From NCBI RefSeq assembly GCF_008386585.1, contig NZ_VUOB01000022.1, forward strand, positions 1 through 64,000: a stretch of 64,000 bases of DNA. Reading direction: 5' to 3'. The translations under genes and the position numbers were made by a program. The DNA is from Solihabitans fulvus (GTDB taxonomy: Bacteria; Actinomycetota; Actinomycetes; Mycobacteriales; Pseudonocardiaceae). Positions 8,109 through 16,850 of this stretch are shown one piece after another (position 1 is the stretch's first letter; every line of letters starts with the position of its first letter). The notes beneath the pieces are model-generated. The model saw only the letters and a list, made by a program, of their open reading frames with translations. It had not been told where the DNA came from and ran no database searches.

Positions 8109-8765
8109 ATGGACGAGCTACCCGACCCCTGGCCGCTGCGGCGGCTGGTGCTGCGCACTCCCCGGCTCGAACTGCGTCCCGACGACGACGCGGGCCTGCT
8201 CGAGCTGGTCGAAGAGGCGCGGCTCGGCGTGCACGCGCCCGACGAGATGCCCTTCGGCGTCGCCTGGACCGACGCGCCGAGTGAGCAGCTCGGCGTCAAC
8301 ACCATGCGGTTCCACTGGGGCCAGCGCGCCGCGGTGTCGCCGCAGCGGTGGGACGTCAACTTCCTGGTCAGGTTGGACGGTCGGGTGATCGGCAACCAGG
8401 GCCTGCACGGCCGCGAGTTCGCGGCCACCAGGGCGGTCGGCACCGGTTCGTGGATCGGCCTGCGGCACCAGGGCAGTGGCATCGGCACGGAGATGCGCGC
8501 GGCCGTGCTGATGTTCGCCTTCGACCAGCTCGGCGCGACCACGGCGCGCTCGTCGGCGTTGGTGGACAACCCGCGCTCGCTCGGCGTGAGCCGCAGGCTC
8601 GGCTATGTCGAGGACGGCTCGGAGCAGCTGGTCGTGCGCGGCACCGCGACGACCCACCGCAGGCTGCTGCTGACCCGCGACGCCTTCAAGCGGCCCGACT
8701 GGCAGCTGACGGTCTCCGGTGTCGACGGTTGCCGCGAGCTGCTCGGGGCCGAGAACGCGCCCTGA
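8109..8765 (+). CDS. GNAT family N-acetyltransferase (RimJ/RimL type)
   Basis: A 218-aa acetyltransferase resembling those that modify ribosomal or other protein N-termini. TPRLELRPDDDAGL is the usual opening of the RimJ/RimL group; WIGLRHQGSGIGTEMRAAVL is motif A with the Q/RxxGxG/A acetyl-CoA pyrophosphate loop; ALVDNPRSLGVSRRLGY is motif B. The acceptor cannot be told from sequence. It is convergent with the zinc metallopeptidase gene, 27 bp away. Confidence 0.85.
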   Translation: MDELPDPWPLRRLVLRTPRLELRPDDDAGLLELVEEARLGVHAPDEMPFGVAWTDAPSEQLGVNTMRFHWGQRAAVSPQRWDVNFLVRLDGRVIGNQGLHGREFAATRAVGTGSWIGLRHQGSGIGTEMRAAVLMFAFDQLGATTARSSALVDNPRSLGVSRRLGYVEDGSEQLVVRGTATTHRRLLLTRDAFKRPDWQLTVSGVDGCRELLGAENAP

Positions 8766-8792
8766 GACGCGCCCGTGCCCTAGACCGCATAC

Positions 8793-9713
8793 CTAGCCGA
8801 GGTCGGTGGCCCCGAACGTGTCGCAGCGCGCGGGGTCGCCGGTCTGGATGCCGGTGGTGAACCACTTCTGCCGCTGCGCGGAGCTGCCGTGGGTGAACTG
8901 GCTCTGGTTCACCTGCCCGTTGCCGAGGTTCTTCTGGATGTAGTCGTCGCCGATCCGGCTCGCCGCGTCCAGCGCGTTGTTGATGTCCTGCTGGGTGATC
9001 TTGTCGATCAGCTTCTTGCCCGACTTGTCCACGGTGGTGCTGGCGTGGTTGGCCCACACGCCCGCGTAGCAGTCGGCCTGGAGTTCCAGCCGCACGGAGC
9101 CCGAGTTCGCGCCGGTCGCGGTGCCGACCTTCTTGTTGGTGCCGAGCAGGTTCTGCACGTGGTGGCCGTACTCGTGGGCCAGCACGTAGGACTCGACGAA
9201 CGGGCTGTCGGTCGCGCCGAACTTGGTCTGTAGCTCCTGGAAGAAGCTCAGGTCGATGTAGACCTTGCTGTCGCCGGGGCAGTAGAAGGGCCCCATCCCG
9301 GAGGTGCCGGTGCCGCAGGCGGTCGGCGTGCGCCCGCTGAACAGCTTGGTCGGGGCCTGCTTGTAGGTCTTGCCCGAGCGGGCGAACTGGTCGGTCCAGT
9401 AGTTCTGCACGGAGTTCACGATCGCGGTGACCCGGCAGTCCTGGCTCGCGTTGGCCTGCGAGCCCTTCTTGCACTCCGCGCTGATCGCGGAGTTGTCCGA
9501 GCCGCCGGAGTTGCCCGAGCTGACGCCCTGCCCGCCGCCACCGCCGAGGTGGCCGAGCACGAGGTACAGCACCAGCCCGATGATGCCGAGGCCGCCGCCG
9601 CCGAGCGCGAGACCCCCGCCGAGCCCGAAACCGCCTCCGCCGCCACCACCGCCCGATCCCCGCGCGTCCTCGATCTGCGAGGTGTCCAGGTCGGCGTCGT
9701 CGTTGAACTGCAC
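8793..9713 (-). CDS. Neutral zinc metallopeptidase (YpfJ family), membrane-anchored
   Basis: A 306-aa protein. GTG 9713 is chosen because AAGGAGG lies six bases upstream. Residues about 20-60 are a glycine-rich stretch running into one transmembrane segment (IIGLVLYLVLGHL). The outside domain carries the zinc motif HEYGHHVQ and a downstream glutamate in LELQADCYAGVW, the third ligand region of the family. Four cysteines (CKK, DCR, CGT, CPG) may form disulfides. Members of the family are putative exported peptidases of unknown target. Confidence 0.88.
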   Translation of the reverse strand: MQFNDDADLDTSQIEDARGSGGGGGGGGFGLGGGLALGGGGLGIIGLVLYLVLGHLGGGGGQGVSSGNSGGSDNSAISAECKKGSQANASQDCRVTAIVNSVQNYWTDQFARSGKTYKQAPTKLFSGRTPTACGTGTSGMGPFYCPGDSKVYIDLSFFQELQTKFGATDSPFVESYVLAHEYGHHVQNLLGTNKKVGTATGANSGSVRLELQADCYAGVWANHASTTVDKSGKKLIDKITQQDINNALDAASRIGDDYIQKNLGNGQVNQSQFTHGSSAQRQKWFTTGIQTGDPARCDTFGATDLG

Positions 9714-10225
9714 CGCGTCCTCCTTGAGCCCTGCTCCAGACACGGCCACGATAGGGCAGGCGGCGACAGGCAGTCGGGGATAGGGCAGTCGGGGTGCGGA
9801 CATGCCTGGATGCGGAGCCCGACGTCGGGGCACCGCACCCAGGGTCTCACGATGTCTGTGACGGACGCTGCCGAGCGGGTTGGCGTGGAACTCCGCCAGT
9901 GGGGTCAGGAGACCGCACCGACGCGGAGTTCAACAGCGTCGACGTGCGCTGAGATCAGCGCCAGCGGCGCCTGCGCACCCGATGACCCGGCTAGCGCTGC
10001 TCACTGTCGCGATCGGGTCGGTTCCGACCCATCCGGTCGCGGGGGTGCAGCTGACAGCCGGCCGTCACTCTCAGGACTTACCCGCACGGCACCACCTTCC
10101 CCTTCCGGGCGGGCTACCGGGCTTCGAACTGCCATGCTCCCGAAAGCCAGCCGCTCCTTCGAGCATGCGCTTGATCAGCCCGTTTCTCAACCTTTAAACA
10201 GGTCCCTGAACTGGTGAAACGTGGA
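9714..10225. other. 512-bp intergenic region without recognisable gene
   Basis: I see no convincing coding sequence here. The part next to the metallopeptidase start probably holds its promoter. The stretch 10060-10200 is somewhat richer in A/T and could be a relic, but no protein or RNA family is recognisable on either strand. Confidence 0.5.
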
Positions 10226-11161
10226 CTAACGGTGCGGAGTGGACGGTGTGCGGACAGCGACCGGGTCCCCGGCCGGTGTCACCTGGACGGGTCGCCGGAC
10301 GGCGAGCCGCTGGCCGACGACCACGGAGGCGAGCACGAGTGCCGCGCCGACCAGCTGCACCGGGGTGAGCGACTGGCCGAGCACCGCCCAGCCGAGCAGC
10401 GTCGCGACCAGCGGGCTGACCAGGCCGAGCAGCGAGCTGGCCGCGGCGGGCAGGTTGCGGACCCCGGCGAAATACAGCACGTAGGCCAGCGCGCCGCCGA
10501 ACACCGACAGCCAGGCGTAGCCGGCGACCGAGGACCAGCCGATGTGCGGCGGCGCGCCCTCGATGCCGAGCGCGAGCACCAGCAGCACGATCGAGCCGCC
10601 GAGCAGCTGCCAGGCCGTCGCGGTGAGCCCGTGCACCGGCCGCCCGGCCGCGTCGGTCGGCAGGCCCCAGCGGCGGGTCAGCACCATGCCGAACGCGATG
10701 AGCACCGCGGTGCCGAGGCCGGCGAGCACGCCGAGCGGGTTCAGCGCGGCCGTCCCTTGCAGGACGAGCAGCGCGACGCCGAGCACGCCGGCGAGCGCGG
10801 TGCCGATCTGCGCCCTGCTCGGGCGTTCGCCGAGCAGCGCGGCGGCGAGGCCGACGACGAGCAGGGCCTGCGTCGCGCCGAGGGTGGCGGCGACGCCGCC
10901 GGGCAGCAGGTGCGCCGCGACGAACAGCAGCGCGAAGAAGCCGCCAATGTTGAGGCTGCCGAGCAGCAGGGAGCGCCACCACCACGAGCCGGTGGGTCGG
11001 CCGGGGCGCAGCGCGAGCACGAGGAGCCCGGCGGGCAGCGCGCGCAGCAGCCCGTTCCACATCGGGTGGTCGACGGGTAACAGCTCGGTGGTGACCAGGT
11101 AGGTGGTGCCCCACATGGCCGGGGCGGCCGCGGTGCGCAGCAACAGTCCGGTGTGGCCCAT
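10226..11161 (-). CDS. EamA/DMT-superfamily transporter
   Basis: A 311-aa membrane protein with ten hydrophobic segments arranged as two five-helix EamA halves, first half about 5-140 (AAAPAMWGTTYLVTT...) and second about 150-285 (LTATAWQLLGGSIVLLVLAL...). Family members export amino acids, metabolites or drugs; the substrate is not predictable. It is divergent from a MarR regulator with a 71-bp spacer containing inverted repeats, so the regulator probably controls this gene as well as itself. Confidence 0.87.
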   Translation of the reverse strand: MGHTGLLLRTAAAPAMWGTTYLVTTELLPVDHPMWNGLLRALPAGLLVLALRPGRPTGSWWWRSLLLGSLNIGGFFALLFVAAHLLPGGVAATLGATQALLVVGLAAALLGERPSRAQIGTALAGVLGVALLVLQGTAALNPLGVLAGLGTAVLIAFGMVLTRRWGLPTDAAGRPVHGLTATAWQLLGGSIVLLVLALGIEGAPPHIGWSSVAGYAWLSVFGGALAYVLYFAGVRNLPAAASSLLGLVSPLVATLLGWAVLGQSLTPVQLVGAALVLASVVVGQRLAVRRPVQVTPAGDPVAVRTPSTPHR

Positions 11162-11182
11162 CGGGAACTCCTCGATCTCAAG

Positions 11183-11231
11183 TAGCTTGACGTTAAGATA
11201 TCTACGTCAGGTGTATCTCGAAGTCAAGCTA
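11183..11231. promoter_or_regulatory. Probable MarR operator between the EamA and MarR genes
   Basis: Two nested inverted repeats fill the divergent spacer. The outer pair is tagcttgac (11183-11191) and gtcaagcta (11223-11231), a perfect 9-bp match. The inner pair is tgacgt (11188-11193) and acgtca (11204-11209) flanking taagatatct, about the 20-bp span typical of MarR dimer sites. Position and symmetry suggest autoregulation and control of the exporter; binding is not shown. Confidence 0.6.
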
Positions 11232-11232
11232 A

Positions 11233-11754
11233 ATGTGGGGCACAATGCGCGGTGTGCGAGACGCGGTGGACATGATCATCGAGCAGTGGCGGACCCAACG
11301 GCCCGGCATCGGACCGGAGCCCATCGGCGTGGTCGGCCGGGTCAGCAGGCTGGAGTCGCTGCTCGGCAAGGGCATCGCGGACAACTTCGCCAAGCACGGG
11401 CTCGGCCCGTGGGAGTTCGACGTGCTGGCCACCCTGCGCAGGGCGGGCGAGCCGTTCGTGCGGACGGTCGGCAGCCTCCAGGGCAGCATGATGATCAGCT
11501 CGGGAACCATGACGCACCGGCTGGACCGGCTGGAGCAGCGCGCCCTGGTCGGCAGGGCGCCGGACCCGAACGACCGCAGGGGCGTCCTGGTCCGCCTCAC
11601 CCCCGAGGGGCTCGCGCTGGTCGACGAGGTCGTGGTGACCCACCTGGCCACCGAGCGGACGCTGCTCGCCGGCCTCACCCAGGCCGAGCAGGACCAGCTG
11701 GCCGCGCTGCTGCGGACCCTCCTCCTGCACCTCGGCGACACCGCCCCCGAATAA
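11233..11754 (+). CDS. MarR-family transcriptional regulator
   Basis: A 173-aa winged-helix repressor. The domain runs about 55-150: FDVLATLRRAG, then the recognition region MISSGTMTHRLDRLEQRALVGR and the wing DPNDRRGVLVRLTPEG, the classic MarR signature. A second ATG at 11245 is an alternative start. It is divergent from the EamA exporter and likely responds to a compound the exporter removes; the ligand is unknown. Confidence 0.9.
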   Translation: MWGTMRGVRDAVDMIIEQWRTQRPGIGPEPIGVVGRVSRLESLLGKGIADNFAKHGLGPWEFDVLATLRRAGEPFVRTVGSLQGSMMISSGTMTHRLDRLEQRALVGRAPDPNDRRGVLVRLTPEGLALVDEVVVTHLATERTLLAGLTQAEQDQLAALLRTLLLHLGDTAPE

Positions 11755-11909
11755 CGTAGGCCGCGCCGCCTGCCGTGTGCGCCCGAAATGGTCGAAGGGC
11801 GCGCTTCTCGGGGCGGCAGTGTGCTCGCTGAAGACGTCCGGCGCGGGCGAAACGGGTTGAACGTGGGTAAACGGATATCGAGCGTCGTCGTCGGGCATAA
11901 CCTGGAGCG

Positions 11910-12389
11910 GTGAGCGACACAGGGCGGGTCGAGCCACGCTGGCTCGACGACGGCGAGATGCGATCGTGGCGGGCGTACGTGGTCGGCGCCGCGATGCTGG
12001 GGGAGCGGCTGCACCGGGAACTCCAGGAGGGCCACGGGGTTTCGCTCGCCGACTACGAGATCCTGGTTCGGCTGTCCGAGCAGCCCGAGTGTCGGATGCG
12101 GATGAGTCAGCTGGCCGACGACGTGGCGTCGTCCAAGAGCCGGGTGTCCCACCAAGTGGCGAGGATGGAGAAGGCCGGCCTGCTGGAGCGCCGCGACTGC
12201 GCCAGCGACGGCCGAGGCGTGTTCGCCCAGCTCACGGAGCAGGGCGTGCAACAGCTCAAGGAAGCGGCGCCGACCCACGTCGAGGGCGTCCGCGAACACC
12301 TGATCGACCTGCTCTCCCGCGAGGAACAGGAGCTGCTCGCCAAGGTCTTCGACCGCGTCATCACGCACCTGCACAGCACCGACCGCTAG
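11910..12389 (+). CDS. MarR-family transcriptional regulator
   Basis: A 159-aa second MarR protein, only distantly related to the preceding one. It shows LADYEILVRLSEQPECRMRMSQLADDVASSKSRVSHQ as winged-helix core (residues about 48-84) and the wing region CASDGRGVFAQLTEQG. GTG 11910 has GGAG just upstream. No divergent partner or obvious operator was found, and the target is unknown. Its 3' end lies 22 bp before tRNA-Ser(UGA). Confidence 0.88.
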   Translation: MSDTGRVEPRWLDDGEMRSWRAYVVGAAMLGERLHRELQEGHGVSLADYEILVRLSEQPECRMRMSQLADDVASSKSRVSHQVARMEKAGLLERRDCASDGRGVFAQLTEQGVQQLKEAAPTHVEGVREHLIDLLSREEQELLAKVFDRVITHLHSTDR

Positions 12390-12411
12390 CCCGCTAGGCT
12401 CACCGGCACAG

Positions 12412-12496
12412 GGAAGCGTGGCAGAGCGGCCGAATGCACCCGCCTTGAAAGCGGGAGACGGGAAACTGTCCGGGGGTTCAAATCCCTCCGCTTCCG
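12412..12496 (+). tRNA. tRNA-Ser (anticodon UGA)
   Basis: An 85-nt class II tRNA with acceptor stem GGAAGCG/CGCTTCC, anticodon loop CTTGAAA (anticodon TGA), a long variable arm and T loop GGTTCAAATCC. No CCA is encoded. Its 3' end is the apparent attachment site of the decayed element that follows. Confidence 0.95.
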
Positions 12497-12572
12497 CAGC
12501 TCAGAGGGGGTGTGACCGTCCTTCGCGGACCGGTCACATCCCCTCCGTGTAGCAACGGGTGTAGCAACGGGC

Positions 12573-12770
12573 TCAGTCCAGCTCATCCGGCAAAGCCTTC
12601 GCCTGGTCCGAGTCCAGTCCCCTATGCACGTCATATCGAGGCGTTCTGACCTGCACGAGCTTGGCCACGTTGCGCCGAACGATCTCCTCCCTACAAGCGT
12701 GTTGCAGGGCGTTCTGGAGCACGGCGTGAACCTGCTGGATGGTCCGATCGGACAACACCTGCCGGCAGCA
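12573..12770 (-). pseudogene. Tyrosine integrase relic (core-binding domain only)
   Basis: On the minus strand the sequence from VLSDRTIQQVHAVLQNALQ through REEIVRRNVAKLVQV to GLDSDQAKAL matches the SAM-like core-binding domain of actinophage/ICE integrases. It stops at a TGA just where the catalytic domain should begin; the R-HxxR-Y catalytic residues are missing. Upstream homology also fades after about 65 residues. This is an internally deleted, inactive integrase next to its tRNA attachment site. Confidence 0.7.
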
Positions 12771-12884
12771 CTTCCCGACAGAGCAGCGCCGCCGAGTGCC
12801 TGCTGTCGGCGATGAAACACACGCCGCCGCGTCAGCGATGTAGCCGCCGTAACTCCCATATAAGTGTGTCGAGATGGGAACAGT

Positions 12885-13805
12885 ATGGCATCGCCAGAGT
12901 CCGGGACCGAGTCTGCGAGAAAGTCGTGGTTTCGCAGGCACAAGACGCTGACAGTGCTCGGCGCTGTGATCGTTCTCTTCCTAATGCTTGGCGTGGTAGG
13001 CGCGATCGTTCAAGGGCCTCCACCAACGACCGTCGTTCAAGGCTCTAGATCACCGGCTCCGAATCCATCGACCAGCTCAGCGCCGCCCTCGAAGCCACCT
13101 TCAGCTAGTTCTACGGCACCTGCGCCTCCGCCCACTACCGCTCCTGTCGCTCCATCCTTGTCGCCAGAAGCACTTACAGCGGCCAGCAATTCCACATACG
13201 CAATTGAGGGCCACGAGCTTGGAGTTCAACCCACGATGTCAGGGACCGTGCCCGTCTGCCCGTACGAGGTCGCAGGCTGGATCAAGTCGCTAACCTCGGA
13301 CGGGACATCGGTCAGTGTGTCGGCTCGAGGGCCGGTCAACATCACGGCAACCACTAATGCAACCGACGGGACTGAACATACGCGGCGAATCACGATCGAT
13401 AGCGGCCATTCGGACACCATCATCGAATTTCCCGAGAGCCCTGCGGATCACGTACGTATGGTAATGCTGACAGCCAGCGATGGCGGCAAAGGGGCCGGGG
13501 GAAGCTGCGTTGCCGCGCCTGCCAGTGGCTCCATGACTGGCAACCAGTATTGTCAAGGGAAACGGTGGCCTCAAACCATACCTTCCGATGTCATCGGATT
13601 GCATTACGGTGACGCCATCGCGTCTTATCGCGAACTCGGTTGCTTCAACCTTGGCCAGGCTTCCTCCGAGGTCGATGGCCACGATGTCGGCAACGACCCT
13701 GCCAACACCCCGAGTCCATGGGCAGTTGATTCAGTTACACCCACAGTTGGATCACAGGTCATGGCTAACGCGCAGGTCAACCTCAGGGTTCGACCTGAGC
13801 ATTAG
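12885..13805 (+). CDS. Unknown single-pass anchored protein with Pro/Ser/Thr-rich linker
   Basis: A 306-aa protein. ATG 12885 gives a short basic N-terminus (KSWFRRHK) followed by one transmembrane helix (TVLGAVIVLFLMLGVVGAIV), then about 65 residues of P/S/T-rich linker, then a 200-residue outside domain with few cysteines (CPYEVAGW, GGSCVAAP, YCQGKRWP, GCFNLG). I do not recognise the domain. Codon use is less GC-biased than that of the neighbouring genes, consistent with its place inside the tRNA-Ser element remnant and with transfer. Confidence 0.65.
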   Translation: MASPESGTESARKSWFRRHKTLTVLGAVIVLFLMLGVVGAIVQGPPPTTVVQGSRSPAPNPSTSSAPPSKPPSASSTAPAPPPTTAPVAPSLSPEALTAASNSTYAIEGHELGVQPTMSGTVPVCPYEVAGWIKSLTSDGTSVSVSARGPVNITATTNATDGTEHTRRITIDSGHSDTIIEFPESPADHVRMVMLTASDGGKGAGGSCVAAPASGSMTGNQYCQGKRWPQTIPSDVIGLHYGDAIASYRELGCFNLGQASSEVDGHDVGNDPANTPSPWAVDSVTPTVGSQVMANAQVNLRVRPEH

Positions 13806-14310
13806 TGCGGCAGCGAAAACTCCACGAGCAGCGGCGCATAGGGCCTACCTGGTACTCACTCACCAGAAGCGGGGCATGTCCGCCAGCGCGGACGACCTTC
13901 GTGCCATTGCGGCCGAGCTCGGCTAGGCGCGCGAGCGATGTAGCAATGGGTGTAGCAACGCCGCCGGACGGGCCTGAAAAAATCCCTGCGCTTCAGCTCG
14001 GCAAGGCATGTTCTAGTGCGTGTCCGGTGTCGCTTGGCGTGGATACGTCTGCTGGTTGATCATGCTGACGTGGTGACGACGCGTCACCGGGGTGCCCAGA
14101 ACGGGACTTGGCGTTAGCCGCAGGAACCTGATCAGACCAGCGCCTTCAGGCAGGGCCGTCAGCTCCACCGACGGCTGCCCCCTTCACTGAGAGCGACGGT
14201 CCGGACATACTGGGTTCCAGTCTCGCGTCACGGACCGTGCCCTCCGTGCCGCGACGGCGGATCACCGCAGCACACCCGCCGTCCAGATCACCGACGATCC
14301 GGAGGACTCC
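13806..14310. other. 505-bp non-coding region spanning the right end of the element remnant
   Basis: It contains the degenerate tgtagcaa repeats (13939-13962), the partial tRNA 3'-end copy (13981-14000) and the upstream region of the lectin-like gene. A short open stretch ending at 13926 with SADDLRAIAAELG could be the C-terminal relic of a lost gene. No complete gene is seen. Confidence 0.5.
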
Positions 14311-14883
14311 GTGGCAGACGTACTGAAGTATGGCGACAAGGTTCATCTTCAGAATGGTTGGGACAACTGGAACGGCGGTTTCCTGGACACCAACAGCGGC
14401 GACCCCAACGCCGGCGGCAGCAAGTACGGGGTCTCCACCGCGCCCACGTCCGCGCGAGCCACCGGCACCGGGACCTGGGAGATCACCTCGGCGTCCGGGA
14501 AGGCCATCGGCGCCGAGGTGATCACCGGTGACGTCGTCTACCTGCGCAATCTCTACGGTGGCGACGGCGGGTACCTCGACACCAACAGCAGCGGCAACCC
14601 CGGCAGCAAGTTCGGGGTGTCGACCTCCCCGGGCAAGGACCGAGCGCCTGGCAGCGGGCGGTGGCGGGTGTTCGCCGAAACGTCGTCCCCCATCGACTCC
14701 AAGGTCCGCGAGGCTGACCGGGTTCACCTGCTCAACGGTTGGGACAACTGGAGCGGCGGCTTCCTGGACACCAACGGCGGCGACGCCAACGCCGCCGGCA
14801 GCAAGTACGGGGTGTCCACCAGCGACTACACCGACCGGGCCGCCGGCAGCGGCACCTGGAGGTTCGCCAAAGCCAAGGCGTAG
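14311..14883 (+). CDS. Triple-repeat lectin-like protein
   Basis: A 190-aa protein made of three repeats of about 62 residues. Repeats 1 and 3 are nearly alike (VHLQNGWDNWNGGFLDTNSG and VHLLNGWDNWSGGFLDTNGG), and repeat 2 is a shorter variant (VYLRNLYGGDGGYLDTNSSG). Each then has K-Y/F-GVST and ends near GSGxWxx. A threefold ~60-residue repeat with alternating hydrophobic strands and a terminal Trp suggests a beta-trefoil such as carbohydrate-binding modules; this is inference, as I cannot name the family. There is no signal peptide. GTG 14311 has GGAGG five bases upstream. It sits just outside the right edge of the element remnant. Confidence 0.7.
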   Translation: MADVLKYGDKVHLQNGWDNWNGGFLDTNSGDPNAGGSKYGVSTAPTSARATGTGTWEITSASGKAIGAEVITGDVVYLRNLYGGDGGYLDTNSSGNPGSKFGVSTSPGKDRAPGSGRWRVFAETSSPIDSKVREADRVHLLNGWDNWSGGFLDTNGGDANAAGSKYGVSTSDYTDRAAGSGTWRFAKAKA

Positions 14884-14906
14884 CCAGCAGGATCGCCAAC
14901 GCCGCC

Positions 14907-14958
14907 CCTGAGTTCAGTGTCAGGCGCCCCACCCACAGCGCCCGACACTGAACTCAGG
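14907..14958. terminator. Long hairpin terminator after the lectin-like gene
   Basis: A perfect 15-bp inverted repeat, cctgagttcagtgtc (14907-14921) and gacactgaactcagg (14944-14958), extended inward by ggcgc/gcgcc after one mismatch. It starts 24 bp after the stop codon. There is no strong T-run, as is common in high-GC actinobacteria. Confidence 0.7.
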
Positions 14959-15142
14959 CGTTTCCGGCTTGCTGTGGACAACCGGCGCGCCCATTGGTTG
15001 GCGCACCGGTTTTCGCTGAAGCTATTCGGTTTCGTCGCGCATATGCGTAAAGTCTCACCTCGTCTAGTCGAGGCCGCGTGGCGCTGTGAAACGGGGGGCC
15101 AGTAAAGGCGCGATGACGGCCCTTTCATTCAGGGGGAAGCAC

Positions 15143-16828
15143 TTGTCGCAATCCACGGTGGGCCGAATGGCCGCCAAGTTGGGCGCGTCCGCAGCAGCGC
15201 TGGCGCTCATTGTCGGCGGCGGTTTGTCCGCGAGCCCGGCCTTCGCGGACGAATCCGCCGCGACCATCACGACGACGCCGTCGGCGCCCGCGTCGGCCAC
15301 GTCGACATCCGCGCCGAAGTCCACTTCGGCGAGCCCGGTCACCACCACGCCGCCATCGACTGCCCCGACGTCGGATGCGCCGACCTCGGCAGCCGCGAGC
15401 AGTGACTCGACCGCTCCCGCGCCCGCATCGCAGGCTCCTGTCGTGCCGCCGACCTCGACCGAACCCGCGCCGGCCACCGCGAGCAGCGACGCGCCCGCGC
15501 CGAAGCCGCGGGACACCAAGGAACTGCCGGACGTGTCGGTGTCTGTCAGCTTCGACAAGGTGGCATACAACTCCGGCGACACGATCCACGTGAAATTCAC
15601 CGTCACCAACGTCGGCAAGATCACCGCCGAACACGTGTCGCTGGAGGTATGGGACCTCACCAAGTCGGCAATCAACTTGGACCTCAACTCACCGGGCTAT
15701 CGTCAGCTGAACCTGTACGAGGGCGGTGCGGGCGTGGGCGGCGCGACGATCGAGCCGGGCGCCACCAGGACTTTCGACGTTCCGGGCGAAGCGAAGGATC
15801 CGAGCCTCGGGATCGTCACCCTGGATGGCTACGTCTCGCCGATGGTGCAGGTCGCCCCCAACAACTGGAACGCGGTTGACGCGACTCTCGATGACAACTA
15901 TTTCCACCTCAGCGTGCCTGTGACCAGGACGAGCGGCGTCTTCGCCGGCGTGATCACGACCGACAAGGGCGTCGGCCTCGCCGGGGTGCAGATCAACCTC
16001 TCCGGTGGCGTGCCGTACTCCTGGCTGAAGGCGACGACCGACTCGATGGGCCGGTTCGACTTCGGCAGCGTCCCCACCGGGCACTATCTGATCTCCTACA
16101 CCACGCCCGATGGCTGGGTCCTGCCGTACCCGGCCATGACCAGCGATGCCATCAACACGCTCACCATCGACGAGTCCGGCCGGTACGGCAACGTGAAGCT
16201 GACGGCCGAGCGGCCCCTGTCCGACTTCCTGCACGTCTCCATCGCGTTGGACAAGGACACCTACCAGGTGGGCGAAACCGCGCATCTGCTGGTGACCCTG
16301 ACCAACAGCGGGCCAACCGCGCTGACCGGCATCAAGGCCATGGATGAGAGTGACGGTATTTCGCTGTCCCCGACCGGGCCGGCCTGGGCGGAGCTGGCGT
16401 GGGGCGGCCCCGGCGTCACGATCCCGGCCGGCGGGACGAAGACGGTCGAGGCCACGGCGGTCGTGCCGGCTGAGGCGCTGAAGTCCGCGTCGAAGGAGGT
16501 CGGCGTCGGCTACACCTTCGGCTACGACTTCGGCTACCAGTTCGATGGCGACCCGTACGTGAAGGCCAGTGCGAAGGTCACCGAGGCGACGACCGTCCCG
16601 ACGACCACGACCACCGACACGACCACGACCGCGCCGGTACCCGCGCCGGCCGCCGAGGTCGTCGTCGCCGCGACCGACACCACCACGGCGGACCCGCAGG
16701 CGGCCACGACCGACCAGCTCGCCTCAACCGGCGCGAACGTCGGCGGGCTGTCCATCGCGGCGCTCGGCCTGCTCACGGTCGGTCTCGGTGCGATCGTCTT
16801 CTCGCGTCGCCGTAGGGCGACGACCTAG
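15143..16828 (+). CDS. Sortase-anchored surface protein with CARDB-like and SdrB-like domains
   Basis: About 561 aa. TTG 15143 (after AGGGGGAAG) gives a standard signal peptide ending ASPAFA; ATG 15113 and GTG 15086 are longer alternatives. A 90-residue Ala/Ser/Thr/Pro stalk is followed by a CARDB-like Ig domain (VSVSFDKVAYNSGDTIHVKF), a carboxypeptidase-regulatory/SdrB-like domain (DKGVGLAGVQINLSG...GRFDFGSVPTGHY), a second CARDB-like domain (LHVSIALDKDTYQVGETAHL) and a Thr-rich spacer. The C-terminus is a sorting signal: LASTG, hydrophobic segment, RRRR. The LAxTG form points to a class E sortase; none is encoded in the window. Confidence 0.85.
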   Translation: MSQSTVGRMAAKLGASAAALALIVGGGLSASPAFADESAATITTTPSAPASATSTSAPKSTSASPVTTTPPSTAPTSDAPTSAAASSDSTAPAPASQAPVVPPTSTEPAPATASSDAPAPKPRDTKELPDVSVSVSFDKVAYNSGDTIHVKFTVTNVGKITAEHVSLEVWDLTKSAINLDLNSPGYRQLNLYEGGAGVGGATIEPGATRTFDVPGEAKDPSLGIVTLDGYVSPMVQVAPNNWNAVDATLDDNYFHLSVPVTRTSGVFAGVITTDKGVGLAGVQINLSGGVPYSWLKATTDSMGRFDFGSVPTGHYLISYTTPDGWVLPYPAMTSDAINTLTIDESGRYGNVKLTAERPLSDFLHVSIALDKDTYQVGETAHLLVTLTNSGPTALTGIKAMDESDGISLSPTGPAWAELAWGGPGVTIPAGGTKTVEATAVVPAEALKSASKEVGVGYTFGYDFGYQFDGDPYVKASAKVTEATTVPTTTTTDTTTTAPVPAPAAEVVVAATDTTTADPQAATTDQLASTGANVGGLSIAALGLLTVGLGAIVFSRRRRATT

Positions 16829-16850
16829 TCCGACCAGCTAGTCCGACCAG

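Larger units (their letters stand above)
12498..14001 (+). mobile_element. Remnant of an integrated element in the 3' end of tRNA-Ser(UGA)
   Basis: The segment begins at the tRNA 3' end and ends at an imperfect copy of it: aatccctccgcttccgcagc at 12481-12500 compared with aatccctgcgcttcagctcg at 13981-14000. Inside lie an integrase relic pointing toward the tRNA, a low-GC anchored protein gene, and two blocks of the 12-bp direct repeat tgtagcaa[c/t]ggg (12548-12571 and, degenerate, 13939-13962). Base composition is visibly less GC-rich than the flanks. Boundaries are inferred. Confidence 0.6.

Noticed and set aside
9714..10225. Possible small gene or RNA upstream of the zinc metallopeptidase
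   Set aside because: No ribosome site, codon bias or family similarity; no convincing folded RNA motif such as a riboswitch was recognised.
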